Of a stretch of 64,000 nucleotides of DNA, positions 9,797 through 18,158 are shown in pieces (the first letter of the stretch is position 1; each line of letters opens with the position of its first letter). This stretch comes from Hyphomicrobium sp. (lineage in GTDB: Bacteria > Pseudomonadota > Alphaproteobacteria > Rhizobiales > Hyphomicrobiaceae). Both the position numbers and the translations under genes were made by a program. The stretch lies in NCBI GenBank assembly GCA_030148425.1, contig JASBTM010000005.1, positions 215,671 to 279,670 of the forward strand, read 5' to 3'. Below the pieces are notes generated by a model, which worked only from the letters and a program-made list of their open reading frames with translations, was not told the origin of the DNA and did not search any database.

Positions 9797-10096
9797 GGTA
9801 ACGACCTCAGTCCAATTCTAGAATTCATCGACCGCATTTATATTATCATCATAATTTAAATACAGCGCGACCTAGACGCGCGATGCCCTGCCCCAAGCGC
9901 GGCAAGGCCATGCTCCCGCGTCCCGGCTGCAACGCTTCCGCCTGCAACTCAGATTCTTTAACGATATCATAAACATAGATTGATATTGGCAAACTCACAT
10001 CCTTGCGGCTTCATACACGGGCATCATACCATCCCTGGAGATCGCGGGGATAAGTCGGCTGAAGTCGGACTTCTGGCGCTGTTGGGGCGAAGGCAC
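9797..10096. other. divergent intergenic region (MFS / membrane protein)
   Basis: A 300-base gap with two AT-rich patches in an otherwise GC-rich region, near 9836-9866 and 9957-9990; these are the likely promoter zones for the two divergent genes. It contains the palindrome AATTCTAGAATT. No coding sequence is supported; an in-frame extension of the rightward gene back to 9980 lacks family or membrane-topology support. Confidence 0.5.
9814..9825. promoter_or_regulatory. possible operator palindrome upstream of MFS gene
   Basis: AATTCTAGAATT is a perfect 12-base palindrome 18 bases upstream of the MFS start, between the start and an AT-rich promoter-like patch. That position would suit a repressor site; the cognate regulator is unknown. 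Confidence 0.35.
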
Positions 10097-11890
10097 ATGA
10101 TGACGACACGGCAGCGGCTTCTGCTTCTCGGGCTGCTGATCTGGGCCATCGCGATGATCGTGCCGGATTTCGCGCGCGTCGTCCGCCCGCTTGGATCGTT
10201 CGGCTTTTATGCCGACAGCAACGGCTTGATCTACGACGTTGCTGGGCCCTTCGTCAAAACCGCGGATTCGCCCGCGTGGAACGCGGGCGTGCGCGAAGGC
10301 GATCGTATCGATTTCGCGAAGATGCGCTGCATCCCTTACGACCACGATGTTTGCGCGAGCACGATTTCCGCGGTCGGCGGCAACGAATACGTCTTCCCCG
10401 GCCGAAAGGCGACATTCGAATTGCTGCCCAACGGCGCGGAGGGCGCGCGCCAAATTCATTTGACCGCCAACCCTCGCCCCACGAACTGGCTCGTACGTTT
10501 CGTTCTGCTTCTCGACCAGCTCGCGGGGATTGCCGTCTTGCTCGCGGCGGCGTGGCTGGTTTGGACGAAGCCCAGCAAAATGAGCTGGGGCTTTTTCCTC
10601 TACGTCGTCTGGTTTAATCCGGGGCAAAGCAACGAATTCTACGCGCTGCTGCAGAGCTGGCCGATCGCACTCATGACGCAGAACGTCCTCGCTTCGATTT
10701 CGCAAGCGGCGGGATATATGGGCCTGCTCGCTTTCGTGATGCGCGCTCCGACCGGCACGCTGCAACCGGAATGGGAGCGGCTGGACCGCATGCTGCCGTG
10801 GTTTGGCGCGGCCATCGCCATTGCGATCATGACTTCTTACGGCAGCTCGTTCGGCTTTCAGACCGAGTTGCTGAGCCGCGTTACGATCCTGCTTGGCATT
10901 TTCATCAGCGCCCTTGCGGTGGCGATCCTGCTGATGCGTCGCCAAACGCTGACACCCAAGGACAACCAGCGTCTTCGCTGGGTCATGTGGGGGTGCCTGA
11001 TCGGCCTTCCTGCCTTCGTCATCGCCGATCTCAACGAATATACGACGCTGCTGACCGACTGGGACGGCCTCTTCCTGCCCGAGGACGTCGCCGGTCTGCT
11101 TTATCTCCTCAACGGCATTCTTTGCCTCTTCGTCGTCGAGGCTGTGCGGCGGCAGCGCGTGGTCAATGTCGCCATTCCACTTCGCCGCGTGACGGTGCTG
11201 GCGCTGATGACGAGCTTACCTGCGCTCCTTCTGCACGAGCAAGCGGAGCATCTGCATGAATTGGTCGAGCTGCCGGGATGGTCGTGGCTTATCATCGGCG
11301 CGATCATTCTGTTCGCCATAAGCCGTCTGCACGAATGGTCGGTCGAGCTTGCCGATGATTTTTTCAATCGCTCACTTAAACGCGGCGAGGCCGTGCTGGA
11401 TGAGGCCATATTGGAAGCCAAGACCCTGCACGACATCGATCACATTTTGTCGGCTCGCGTCGCGAGAACTCTGAAGCTTTCTTCGGCGGTGACGTACCGG
11501 CGCGACGGCACGAGCTTTCGCCGCTATGTCGACGGCACCAACTGGAACGGCGGCGCAGCGGATCTGAAACTCAACGACGTCGATCTTGGAAAGATCCTTG
11601 GCGGCGCGCCCTGCCTGATCAATGAAGCTGCCGCGAAGGCCGCGGGCTTTCCCGATGGGCTCGATATGCCGCTGCTCGCGGTGCCTGCTTCAAACCGAGT
11701 CTACTGCTTCGCAATCACCTTCTACGGTCCGCACGAGTCGGGAACCGCAATCGATCCCAACGAACGGCGCGTGCTGCAGAACCTTGGTCGTCACGCAGCA
11801 GACGCCTACGCGCACATCGAGAACGATGAGCTTCGCAAAGCCGTCGCCGAACTCGAAGGCCGTGCCGGAATTCGCAACGCGCTGGTGTAA
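10097..11890 (+). CDS. polytopic membrane protein with PDZ-like N-terminal part and GAF-like C-terminal part
   Basis: A protein of about 597 residues. After one N-terminal transmembrane helix (RLLLLGLLIWAIAMIV), residues about 30-125 lie outside the membrane and contain SPAWNAGVREGDRID, typical of a PDZ domain peptide groove. About eight further hydrophobic segments follow (about 130-430). The last 150 residues are soluble and cytoplasmic and resemble a GAF domain (DIDHILSARVARTLKLSSAVTYRRDG). No histidine kinase, GGDEF or EAL output is seen. I do not recognise a named family; the layout suggests a sensor that couples an extracytoplasmic signal to a cytoplasmic domain. The start has a GAAGG sequence before ATG ATG. 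Nothing nearby reveals its pathway. Confidence 0.75.
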   Translation: MMTTRQRLLLLGLLIWAIAMIVPDFARVVRPLGSFGFYADSNGLIYDVAGPFVKTADSPAWNAGVREGDRIDFAKMRCIPYDHDVCASTISAVGGNEYVFPGRKATFELLPNGAEGARQIHLTANPRPTNWLVRFVLLLDQLAGIAVLLAAAWLVWTKPSKMSWGFFLYVVWFNPGQSNEFYALLQSWPIALMTQNVLASISQAAGYMGLLAFVMRAPTGTLQPEWERLDRMLPWFGAAIAIAIMTSYGSSFGFQTELLSRVTILLGIFISALAVAILLMRRQTLTPKDNQRLRWVMWGCLIGLPAFVIADLNEYTTLLTDWDGLFLPEDVAGLLYLLNGILCLFVVEAVRRQRVVNVAIPLRRVTVLALMTSLPALLLHEQAEHLHELVELPGWSWLIIGAIILFAISRLHEWSVELADDFFNRSLKRGEAVLDEAILEAKTLHDIDHILSARVARTLKLSSAVTYRRDGTSFRRYVDGTNWNGGAADLKLNDVDLGKILGGAPCLINEAAAKAAGFPDGLDMPLLAVPASNRVYCFAITFYGPHESGTAIDPNERRVLQNLGRHAADAYAHIENDELRKAVAELEGRAGIRNALV

Positions 11891-12116
11891 ATTCGCGCGT
11901 TGAGCTGCGACGATCTCGACCGGCGGGCAATTGGCGAGCTCGCGGCGATGGCGACAGGGAACGCGTAAGCTCTCGTCTTCGTTCAAGACATGCGTGGCGT
12001 TTAAGGCTTAAACTGGTCGCAATGCGATAGCATCGTCGGCATGGGCTCTCGCCGATCGAGACTTCGGACTAACTCCGAAGCTTCGAATAACTTCGCACCG
12101 GCTTGTGAGCGTATCG

Positions 12117-13454
12117 ATGGCAACTTTGCAGAAAGGTCTGCCGCCGGGGCCGAAAGGCAAAGGGATCTCGGGTAACCTCGCTGAGATCGGCCCTCGACGC
12201 GTCGACTTTTTCCTCAATCTCGCGCAGACCTATGGTCCCGTCGCCAGTTTCCGCGCCGGATGGTGGCGGCTTTATCTCATCAGCGACCCGGATCTCATTC
12301 AGCAGGTTCTCGTCACAGACGCGCGCTTTTACAGAAAGCATTTCGGTGCGCGAAATTTCAAACCACTTCTCGGCAACGGGCTGGTAACGAGCGAGGGCGA
12401 TTTCTGGCTGGCGCAACGCCGGCTGCTTCAGCCAGCATTCCTCAAGGCGAAAATCCTGTCCTATGCGCCAGTCATGACGGAATTTGCTGAGGCCATGCTC
12501 ACGGAATGGAAGCCCGGACAGTCGGTCGACATTTCGCTGGAGTTCAGCGCCTTGACGAGCGCAATCGCCCTCAAGACGCTTTTCGGGTTGGACGAGCACG
12601 TCGATCGCAAGGAGATCGACGCGAGCCTGCGCACGGCCGTTGAACTTCTCGGCAATCGGCTCGACATGCCCATGCAGTTTCCGATCTGGTTGCCAACCCC
12701 AGCGAATATCCGACTCAACCGTGCACTTCGCGAGCTTTTCCGGCTCGTCGACGGCTTCATAGCGGCGAAGGAGGCTGCGCCTCTCGGCAACGATCTGCTT
12801 TCCACGATGATCGCCGCGCAGCACGAAGACGGCACACGGATGAGCATGCAGCAGCTTCGCGACGAAGCGATGACCCTCTATCTCGCGGGGCACGAGACGA
12901 CGGCGCTATCGCTCACCTGGAGCTGGTATCTTCTCTCGCAAAATCCTGGCGTCGAGAAAACGCTTACCGAGGAGTGGCGGCGCGTACTCGGCGGGCGTGC
13001 CGCGGAGGCCGATGACATCGCGGCGCTCCCCTACACGGCAGCCGTCATCAACGAAGCGATGCGGCTTTATCCGCCTGTCTACGTTATCGGGCGCGAAGCG
13101 ACGAGCGATCTCGAACTCGGCGGTTATCGCGTAAAAAAGGGCTACACGATCTTGATGAGCCAATGGGTCAGCCATCGCGACCCAAAATATTTTCCCGAAC
13201 CCGAACGCTTCCTGCCCGAGCGATGGCTCGATGGCCTCGCCACGCGCCTGCCGAAATTCGCTTACTATCCGTTCGGCGGCGGCCAGCGGCTTTGCATCGG
13301 CGTACATTTCGCCTTGATGGAAGCGATCATTCTTCTCGCGACCGTCGGACAGAAGTATCGATTTACGCTCGACCCCGATGCAGTCATCGACGTCATGCCG
13401 CAGATCACGATGCCTCCAAAATACGGCATGCCCGCTACGCTCGAGCGGCGATGA
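12117..13454 (+). CDS. cytochrome P450
   Basis: A 445-residue soluble haem monooxygenase. The I-helix motif AGHETTALSLTW supplies the oxygen-activating Thr, the K-helix ExxR is in NEAMRLYPP, and the haem-binding loop is FGGGQRLCIG with the axial cysteine at about C393. Layout and the proline-rich N-terminus (PPGPKGKG) recall the CYP4/CYP102-like fatty-acid hydroxylase grouping, but the substrate is unknown. No ferredoxin or reductase gene is adjacent, so electrons must come from elsewhere. The ATG at 12117 was taken; a GTG at 12105 is an alternative with no better ribosome-binding site. A hairpin CTTCGGA-ctaac-TCCGAAG at 12062-12080 lies just upstream. It is convergent with the alpha/beta hydrolase, six bases apart. 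Confidence 0.93.
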   Translation: MATLQKGLPPGPKGKGISGNLAEIGPRRVDFFLNLAQTYGPVASFRAGWWRLYLISDPDLIQQVLVTDARFYRKHFGARNFKPLLGNGLVTSEGDFWLAQRRLLQPAFLKAKILSYAPVMTEFAEAMLTEWKPGQSVDISLEFSALTSAIALKTLFGLDEHVDRKEIDASLRTAVELLGNRLDMPMQFPIWLPTPANIRLNRALRELFRLVDGFIAAKEAAPLGNDLLSTMIAAQHEDGTRMSMQQLRDEAMTLYLAGHETTALSLTWSWYLLSQNPGVEKTLTEEWRRVLGGRAAEADDIAALPYTAAVINEAMRLYPPVYVIGREATSDLELGGYRVKKGYTILMSQWVSHRDPKYFPEPERFLPERWLDGLATRLPKFAYYPFGGGQRLCIGVHFALMEAIILLATVGQKYRFTLDPDAVIDVMPQITMPPKYGMPATLERR

Positions 13455-13460
13455 CGATTA

Positions 13461-14453
13461 TCAGCCGGCGACCGCTGCTTCGCCCGGCTGCCGCCAGAAG
13501 AAGAAACGCCTTTTCGGAACCGGCTCGCCCGCCGTCGCTAGGGACGAGATCAGTTCCGCGGTGCCGCGAACGACGCGGCGGTTATTCCAGTACCCGGTGT
13601 GCGCACGGTAGGCGACGAGCGGCTGCGATAGATATCCGACGCCGCGCATGAACAGGCCTTCCGACGCGACCTCGATGTCGTCGAGAAGCGGCTCCATCGC
13701 ATAAGCCTCGTTGAGCGGCTTCAACGGATAGCCCAGAAGATCGTTGCGGCTATAGTAATTGAGCCAGCGGGCGCGGCCGCGCATGTCTGCATCGAGCTGC
13801 TTGCCCGGAAAGGCGGGCGCATCGCTCGGATCGCGCGAGGTCGTGATCGGTAGAATGCGGCTCGGACCGAACGTGAAGGTGAAGAGCGGCATGTTCGAGC
13901 CCATCATCACCAGGCCAGCAAGCGTATCGAGCCTTCGAAACGGCGAGCCGTTCTTCAGGTAATTGGCGAATTCGCGGATCTCGTCGCCTTCCTGCGCGAG
14001 GCGCGTCTCGTCCCAGTTCTTGATCGTGTTCACATCCCAGATGAACGACGAGATGATGTGGCAGCCGAGCGAATGGCCGACAAAAATCAGCGGCCGGTTC
14101 GGAATATTCTCCGCGTCGAGGCTTTCCAGAACGGCACGCACGTCGGATTGAATTTCATAATAGCAGGAATTCCGGACGCTCTTGGTCTTCTGGTACGCGG
14201 CGGCGTCTCCCAGGCCTTGCACGACAAGACTGCGATAGGGCGTCACCGGGAAAAGCCCTTTCTCCGAGACGGCGTCGAGATATTCCTTCTGGCGCATGCG
14301 GACGCGCTCGGCCCAAAACACGGAGCGAAACGTTGCGACGTCGCGAATTCGCTTCGGCAGACGCGCTTCGATCGCCGCCTGCATCTTGGCATGATAGCCA
14401 GGCGCAAACGTATGGATGCCGTGCACGAAAACGATTGCGACCGGTTGCGCCAT
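13461..14453 (-). CDS. alpha/beta-hydrolase fold protein
   Basis: A 330-residue protein with the alpha/beta-hydrolase signatures FVHGIH (oxyanion HG at 11-12) and FVGHSLGCH with the presumed nucleophile S128. It begins directly with the first strand and has no signal peptide, so it is cytoplasmic. It resembles large uncharacterised hydrolases rather than a defined esterase or lipase family. The ATG at 14453 is preceded on its strand by GGGGAAG at good spacing, which decides the start over an upstream codon at 14480. It is convergent with the P450 gene and divergent from the SDR gene at 14549, with 95 bases between starts. Substrate unknown. Confidence 0.8.
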   Translation of the reverse strand: MAQPVAIVFVHGIHTFAPGYHAKMQAAIEARLPKRIRDVATFRSVFWAERVRMRQKEYLDAVSEKGLFPVTPYRSLVVQGLGDAAAYQKTKSVRNSCYYEIQSDVRAVLESLDAENIPNRPLIFVGHSLGCHIISSFIWDVNTIKNWDETRLAQEGDEIREFANYLKNGSPFRRLDTLAGLVMMGSNMPLFTFTFGPSRILPITTSRDPSDAPAFPGKQLDADMRGRARWLNYYSRNDLLGYPLKPLNEAYAMEPLLDDIEVASEGLFMRGVGYLSQPLVAYRAHTGYWNNRRVVRGTAELISSLATAGEPVPKRRFFFWRQPGEAAVAG

Positions 14454-14548
14454 TTTTCTTCCCCCGCGAGCGACTTTCATTGCGAGCGGACGTTATCCGC
14501 TCTAATGGCTATCCGTAGAGCTTGCGGCGTTTGCATGGCAATATACAT

Positions 14549-15310
14549 ATGGGCGAAAAAGTCGTCGCGATAACGGGCGGGGCACAGGGGATCGGGCGCG
14601 GTATTGCTTACGCGTTTGCCGAAGCAGGATACTCCGTTTCTATTGCAGACACGGCGGCTGACGCGGGTGACGAGGCTGTCGCGCACATAGGTAAAATCGG
14701 ACGGCGCGCGATCTACGAACATGTCGACGTCTCTCGTACCGACGACGTTCATCGCTGGATCGCGCGGACGGTTCGCGACCTCGGCGCACCTGACGTGCTG
14801 GTCAACAATGCAGGCATCAACGCCAACAAGCCTTTCCTCGAATTGTCCGTCGAAGATTTCGACCGCGTGCAAGGCGTGAACGTTCGCGGCACGTTTTTGT
14901 GTTCGCAGGCGGTGGCGCGCGAACTGGTCAAAGCAAAGCGTGGCGGCGCCATCATCAACATCGCTTCGACCCGCGCCTTCATGTCGGAGGCCGATACCGA
15001 AGCTTACACGGCCTCGAAGGGCGGCATCGTTGCCCTGACGCACGGGATGGCGATCAGCCTCGGCGGCTACGGTATTCGCGTCAATGCCGTCAGCCCCGGC
15101 TGGATCGAAACGAGCGACTGGCAATACTCAGGCCGTGCAAAAGATCCCCACCATTCCGATGCCGACAATGCGCAGCACCCCGTCGGCCGAGTCGGCGTGC
15201 CGGACGATATCGCGAAGGCTTGCCTCTTCCTCGCGAATGACGCGAGCTTCATGACCGGGCAAAATATCATCATCGACGGCGGCATGTCCGTGAAGATGAT
15301 TTACGTGTAG
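14549..15310 (+). CDS. short-chain dehydrogenase/reductase (SDR)
   Basis: A 253-residue classical SDR. The Rossmann motif TGGAQGIG is at 9-16, NNAG at 86-89, the catalytic triad S140, Y153, K157 (AYTASKGG), and the C-terminal FMTGQNIIIDGG is typical of the family. Overall character is close to 3-oxoacyl reductase or glucose/polyol dehydrogenases, but the substrate is open. The ATG at 14549 places the Rossmann strand at the N-terminus; a TTG at 14522 would add nine unsupported residues. It is followed after 88 bases by a methyltransferase on the same strand. The two may form a unit, and the divergent hydrolase could share the promoter region. Confidence 0.9.
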   Translation: MGEKVVAITGGAQGIGRGIAYAFAEAGYSVSIADTAADAGDEAVAHIGKIGRRAIYEHVDVSRTDDVHRWIARTVRDLGAPDVLVNNAGINANKPFLELSVEDFDRVQGVNVRGTFLCSQAVARELVKAKRGGAIINIASTRAFMSEADTEAYTASKGGIVALTHGMAISLGGYGIRVNAVSPGWIETSDWQYSGRAKDPHHSDADNAQHPVGRVGVPDDIAKACLFLANDASFMTGQNIIIDGGMSVKMIYV

Positions 15311-15398
15311 TCGCATTCCGTCGCGGCGCTGACGCATTCCCGGCTTAGGTGGCTTCGCTTTCCATCTCGCCCAACCACTCATCCTCAAGGACTTTCTC

Positions 15399-16271
15399 GT
15401 GGCGAACGTAACCGTCGAAAATGTATCGGACACCGCATTCTGGGTCGCGCACTATCGGGGTGTGGAAACGCAACGCTCCGACGCGCTGTTTCGCGATCCT
15501 CTCGCCGCCATCCTGGCGGGCGATCGCGGACGGCGGATCGCAGAATCCATGCCGAGGCCCTTCATAACGTCCTGGGTCATCGCGGTTCGTACCTGCATCA
15601 TCGACGAGTTCATTCGCGCCTCCGTTGCAAGCGGCGTCGATACCATTCTCAATCTCGGCACGGGGCTCGACACACGACCCTATCGCATGGATCTGCCGCC
15701 GACGCTCAACTGGATCGAAGCCGACTATGCAGCGATGATCGATTACAAGGAAGGATTTCTCGCGCGTGAGACGCCGCGCTTCAAGCTCACACGCGTGAAG
15801 GCAGATCTCTCCAATCCCGCCGAGCGGCAAGAGGTACTGCGAAACGCGAATGCGCAGGCCGGGAAGCTTCTGATCCTGACTGAGGGCGTCGTCCCTTACC
15901 TCACCAACGACGATGTCGCCGCTCTTGCCGACGAGTTGCGTGCGCTCGATCATGCGTCCGGCTGGATCGTCGACTTCTTCTCACAGGAATTGTTGAAGCA
16001 GCGCGAGAAGATGATGGCGGGACGTCTTGAGAACGCGCCGTTCAAATTCAATCCCGGCGATTGGTCTAAATTTTTCGAGGACCATGGATGGCGGTCGCGC
16101 GACGTTCGCTATCTCCAAGTCGAGGGTGAGCGCTTAGGACGACGTATTCAGGTGCCGATGCTCGGCTTGCTGCTTATCGCAATGCAATCGCTTTTTAGTT
16201 CCACGGAACGGCGCTCGCACTCGAAAATGTCGGCGGGCTACGTCTTTCTCGTACCCTCGGAGCGTGCATGA
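15399..16271 (+). CDS. SAM-dependent methyltransferase, LCM/TIGR00027-like family
   Basis: A 290-residue class I methyltransferase of the leucine carboxyl methyltransferase-like family (PF04072), common in actinobacteria and alphaproteobacteria and often linked to secondary metabolism. The N-terminal NVSDTAFWVAHYRGVETQR segment is characteristic, and the SAM-binding motif is LNLGTGLDTRPYR at about 84-96, with the acidic WIEADYA that follows. LILTEGVVPYL is the next family motif. The start is a GTG at 15399 with AAGGA eight bases upstream. Substrate unknown. It follows the SDR gene and ends before a GC-rich hairpin at 16277-16300. Confidence 0.88.
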   Translation: MANVTVENVSDTAFWVAHYRGVETQRSDALFRDPLAAILAGDRGRRIAESMPRPFITSWVIAVRTCIIDEFIRASVASGVDTILNLGTGLDTRPYRMDLPPTLNWIEADYAAMIDYKEGFLARETPRFKLTRVKADLSNPAERQEVLRNANAQAGKLLILTEGVVPYLTNDDVAALADELRALDHASGWIVDFFSQELLKQREKMMAGRLENAPFKFNPGDWSKFFEDHGWRSRDVRYLQVEGERLGRRIQVPMLGLLLIAMQSLFSSTERRSHSKMSAGYVFLVPSERA

Positions 16272-16276
16272 CAAAA

Positions 16277-16300
16277 CCCCGGCGTGGCTGTTCGCCGGGG
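16277..16300 (-). terminator. intrinsic terminator for the minus-strand DUF1328 gene
   Basis: Inverted repeat CCCCGGCG/CGCCGGGG (8 bp, 8-base loop). Read on the minus strand it is followed by TTTTGT, which fits a Rho-independent terminator for the gene ending at 16363. On the plus strand it lies six bases after the methyltransferase stop but has no T-run, so termination in that direction is less certain. Confidence 0.65.
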
Positions 16301-16362
16301 CTTGCGCGGTTCGGCAGAAGAACCGCCGTCTTGGCTTGTCGCCAAGATCTCTCGTAGGTTTT

Positions 16363-16542
16363 TTAAACGCCGCGCCGCAACACGCCAGCCAACAGGCCGA
16401 CGACGATGAACACAACGGCAACCAGCAACAGTAGATGCGCGCCGGAAACGGCCGTGCCCGCTACGCCACCGAAGCCTAGAGCGGCAGCGATGATTGCGAC
16501 GATCAGAAAGACAATCGCGTAATAAATAAGATTACCACCCAT
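16363..16542 (-). CDS. DUF1328 small membrane protein
   Basis: A 59-residue protein made of two transmembrane helices (YYAIVFLIVAIIAAALGFGG and LLLLVAVVFIVVGLLAGVL) with a short charged end. It matches the DUF1328/YtjA family of small inner-membrane proteins whose role is not established; they are often stress-induced. The ATG at 16542 is preceded on its strand by an excellent GGAGG, which decides the start. It is a single gene between a terminator-like hairpin on its 3' side and a repeat-bearing intergenic region on its 5' side. Confidence 0.85.
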   Translation of the reverse strand: MGGNLIYYAIVFLIVAIIAAALGFGGVAGTAVSGAHLLLLVAVVFIVVGLLAGVLRRGV

Positions 16543-16911
16543 TGTGGTCCTCCATGCTGAAACGTTCTTGGAAAACCAACGCGCACCGGAGAATTTGGGT
16601 TCCTTTGTTGATTGCGCCCGGCGACTCCGCTGCGGGGAGCCGGGCCCAAACCACCGCGATGTCATCCTCGGGCTCGTCCCGAGAATGACATCGCTTCAGA
16701 TAGCGAAAATTTCTGCAACTCCGTGCCCGCCTCTTTGCTGCGCGGAGCCCGCTGCGGAGGCCGTCGCAGGGGGCCGAGAATTCGGCATTTTTGTCCCGGA
16801 CCCATAATTAACGCTTTGGAGCGCGGTTATAGGCGCAAAGATGCTTGGCCGGGCCAGCACTCGGCGCTAGCCTCAGTCGCAAAATGAATTCCGTCGGCTT
16901 TTCGATTTGCC
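16543..16911. other. divergent intergenic region with palindromic repeat
   Basis: A 369-base gap between the DUF1328 gene and the ParA-like gene. It holds the palindromic repeat at 16656-16694, further GC-rich segments around 16735-16790, and presumably both promoters. No open frame here has family support. Confidence 0.5.
16656..16694. repeat. palindromic intergenic repeat
   Basis: Inverted repeat with 17-base arms (16 of 17 paired) and a 5-base loop: GCGATGTCATCCTCGGG facing CCCGAGAATGACATCGC. The TGTCATCCTCGGG arm recurs, inverted, at 35451-35463, and the TGTCATCC/GGATGACA ends recur at 27077-27108. It has no T-run and is probably a dispersed REP-like element. Confidence 0.7.
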
Positions 16912-17574
16912 ATGCCCGTCGTGCTATCCATCATCGGCCAGAAAGGCGGCGTCGGCAAAAGCACGCTGGCGAGGGCGGTCACCGTCGTCGCTGCGCAGGG
17001 CGATCTCCGCGTCAGGCTGATCGACCTCGATATCGGCCAGCAGACTTCGGTGCGCTGGTCCACGACGCGGGCCGCCGGGCGCGCGAAGCATGCCCTTGAC
17101 GCACAGGCGTTTTCAACAGTCCGCGAGGCGCTGAAGCAGACAGGCGACATCGATCTTGTCGTCATCGACACCCCCGGACATCTGTCGGCCGAGACATTCG
17201 AGGTCGCGCGCGCGTCCGACCTTATCATTCTGCCCACCGGAACGAGCACGGACGATCTGCATCCCACCACCCTGCTACTCTATGAGCTGGAGCAAATCGG
17301 CGTTCCGAAGGATCGTCTTTGCGTCGCGCTGTGCCGCATCCTCGATGCCAAGGAAGAACGCTGGGCGCGGCACTACCTTGAGACGACGGGGTATCAAGCG
17401 CTCGATGGATCGCTGCCCGAGAGGCTCGGGTATCGCCGCGCGCACAACCGCGGAAAGTCGATCACGGAAACGAGCGAGACGGCGCTCAACGAACGCGCGA
17501 ATGAATTGATGGCCAGCGTGCTGAAGAAGATCCTGCGCCACGTGCGATCCGCCAACGGCGTCTATTCGCGTTAA
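16912..17574 (+). CDS. orphan ParA-like ATPase
   Basis: A 220-residue cytoplasmic ATPase of the ParA/MinD superfamily. The deviant Walker A is KGGVGKST (11-18) with the signature lysine, the A' motif is RLIDLDIGQQT, and Walker B is LVVIDTPGH. It resembles short orphan ParAs that position protein complexes rather than plasmids, and no ParB partner or parS site lies beside it. The ATG at 16912 starts exactly at the first beta-strand. The C-terminal 70 residues are basic. It is followed by a 210-base gap and a small secreted protein. Cargo is unknown. Confidence 0.88.
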   Translation: MPVVLSIIGQKGGVGKSTLARAVTVVAAQGDLRVRLIDLDIGQQTSVRWSTTRAAGRAKHALDAQAFSTVREALKQTGDIDLVVIDTPGHLSAETFEVARASDLIILPTGTSTDDLHPTTLLLYELEQIGVPKDRLCVALCRILDAKEERWARHYLETTGYQALDGSLPERLGYRRAHNRGKSITETSETALNERANELMASVLKKILRHVRSANGVYSR

Positions 17575-17784
17575 GGCGCGTCGTACGCAGCATATCGCTT
17601 GGGATGCGGAACGATCTTATTTCTCTCGTCTGCGAAGGATCGCATTAGCAAGAGCACATCGCTCCGCGATTTCCTCAGCCAGAGCCCACCCTTCTTTACA
17701 AGTCCGACAGGTTCATGCGGCGGCGAAACCATCTTGCGCCCAGTCCGTTTCCTTGCCGCCGACAGCAACAACGAGGAAACGACG

Positions 17785-18036
17785 ATGAAGCTTGTCACAA
17801 CGGCTGCACTTTTGGGTGCGGGTATTCTCGGCCTCACTGCAACTACAGCCTCAGCCGAAATCGTATGCAATGCTGAAGGAGATTGCTGGCACGCGAGAGA
17901 GCATCGCGTTTATGAGCCGGGCTTGAAACTGCGTGTTTATCCGGACTCTTGGAAGTGGGGCGAGAAAGACCACTATCGCTGGCGCGAGCACACCGGTCAC
18001 GGCTTTTGGCGCGGCGGCGTGTGGGTAGATCTCTGA
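17785..18036 (+). CDS. small secreted protein of unknown function
   Basis: An 83-residue protein with a clear signal peptide (residues 1 to about 24, KLVTTAALLGAGILGLTATTASA, cleavage after ASA). The mature part is rich in Trp, His, Arg and Tyr (EGDCWHAREHRVYEPG ... YRWREHTGHGFWRGG) and carries two cysteines, C29 and C34, that could pair. I recognise no named domain; similar short Trp/His-rich periplasmic proteins occur in Hyphomicrobiales. The ATG at 17785 has GAGGAA upstream at good spacing and begins the signal peptide, which rules out the longer frame from 17599. It is followed directly by a 13-bp inverted repeat. Confidence 0.75.
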   Translation: MKLVTTAALLGAGILGLTATTASAEIVCNAEGDCWHAREHRVYEPGLKLRVYPDSWKWGEKDHYRWREHTGHGFWRGGVWVDL

Positions 18037-18040
18037 TTTG

Positions 18041-18085
18041 TTCGTGCCCGGCGACACGCGTTCCGCGCTGGCCGCCGGGCACGAA
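18041..18085. terminator. inverted repeat between convergent genes (probable bidirectional terminator)
   Basis: Perfect 13-bp arms TTCGTGCCCGGCG/CGCCGGGCACGAA with a 19-base loop, four bases after the small secreted protein and upstream of the 3' end of the convergent carboxylase gene. There is no strong T-run on either strand; the role is inferred from position. Confidence 0.55.
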
Positions 18086-18158
18086 ATGGTTGTTTCGATC
18101 TTCGAAGGTTTATTGGGCAAATCCGGCGCCGCAGAGCGGAGTCGAAAGCGGCCCGCAC

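Noticed and set aside
17599..17784. N-terminal extension of the small secreted protein
   Set aside because: The internal ATG at 17785 has a good ribosome-binding site and begins a textbook signal peptide; the extension would bury it.
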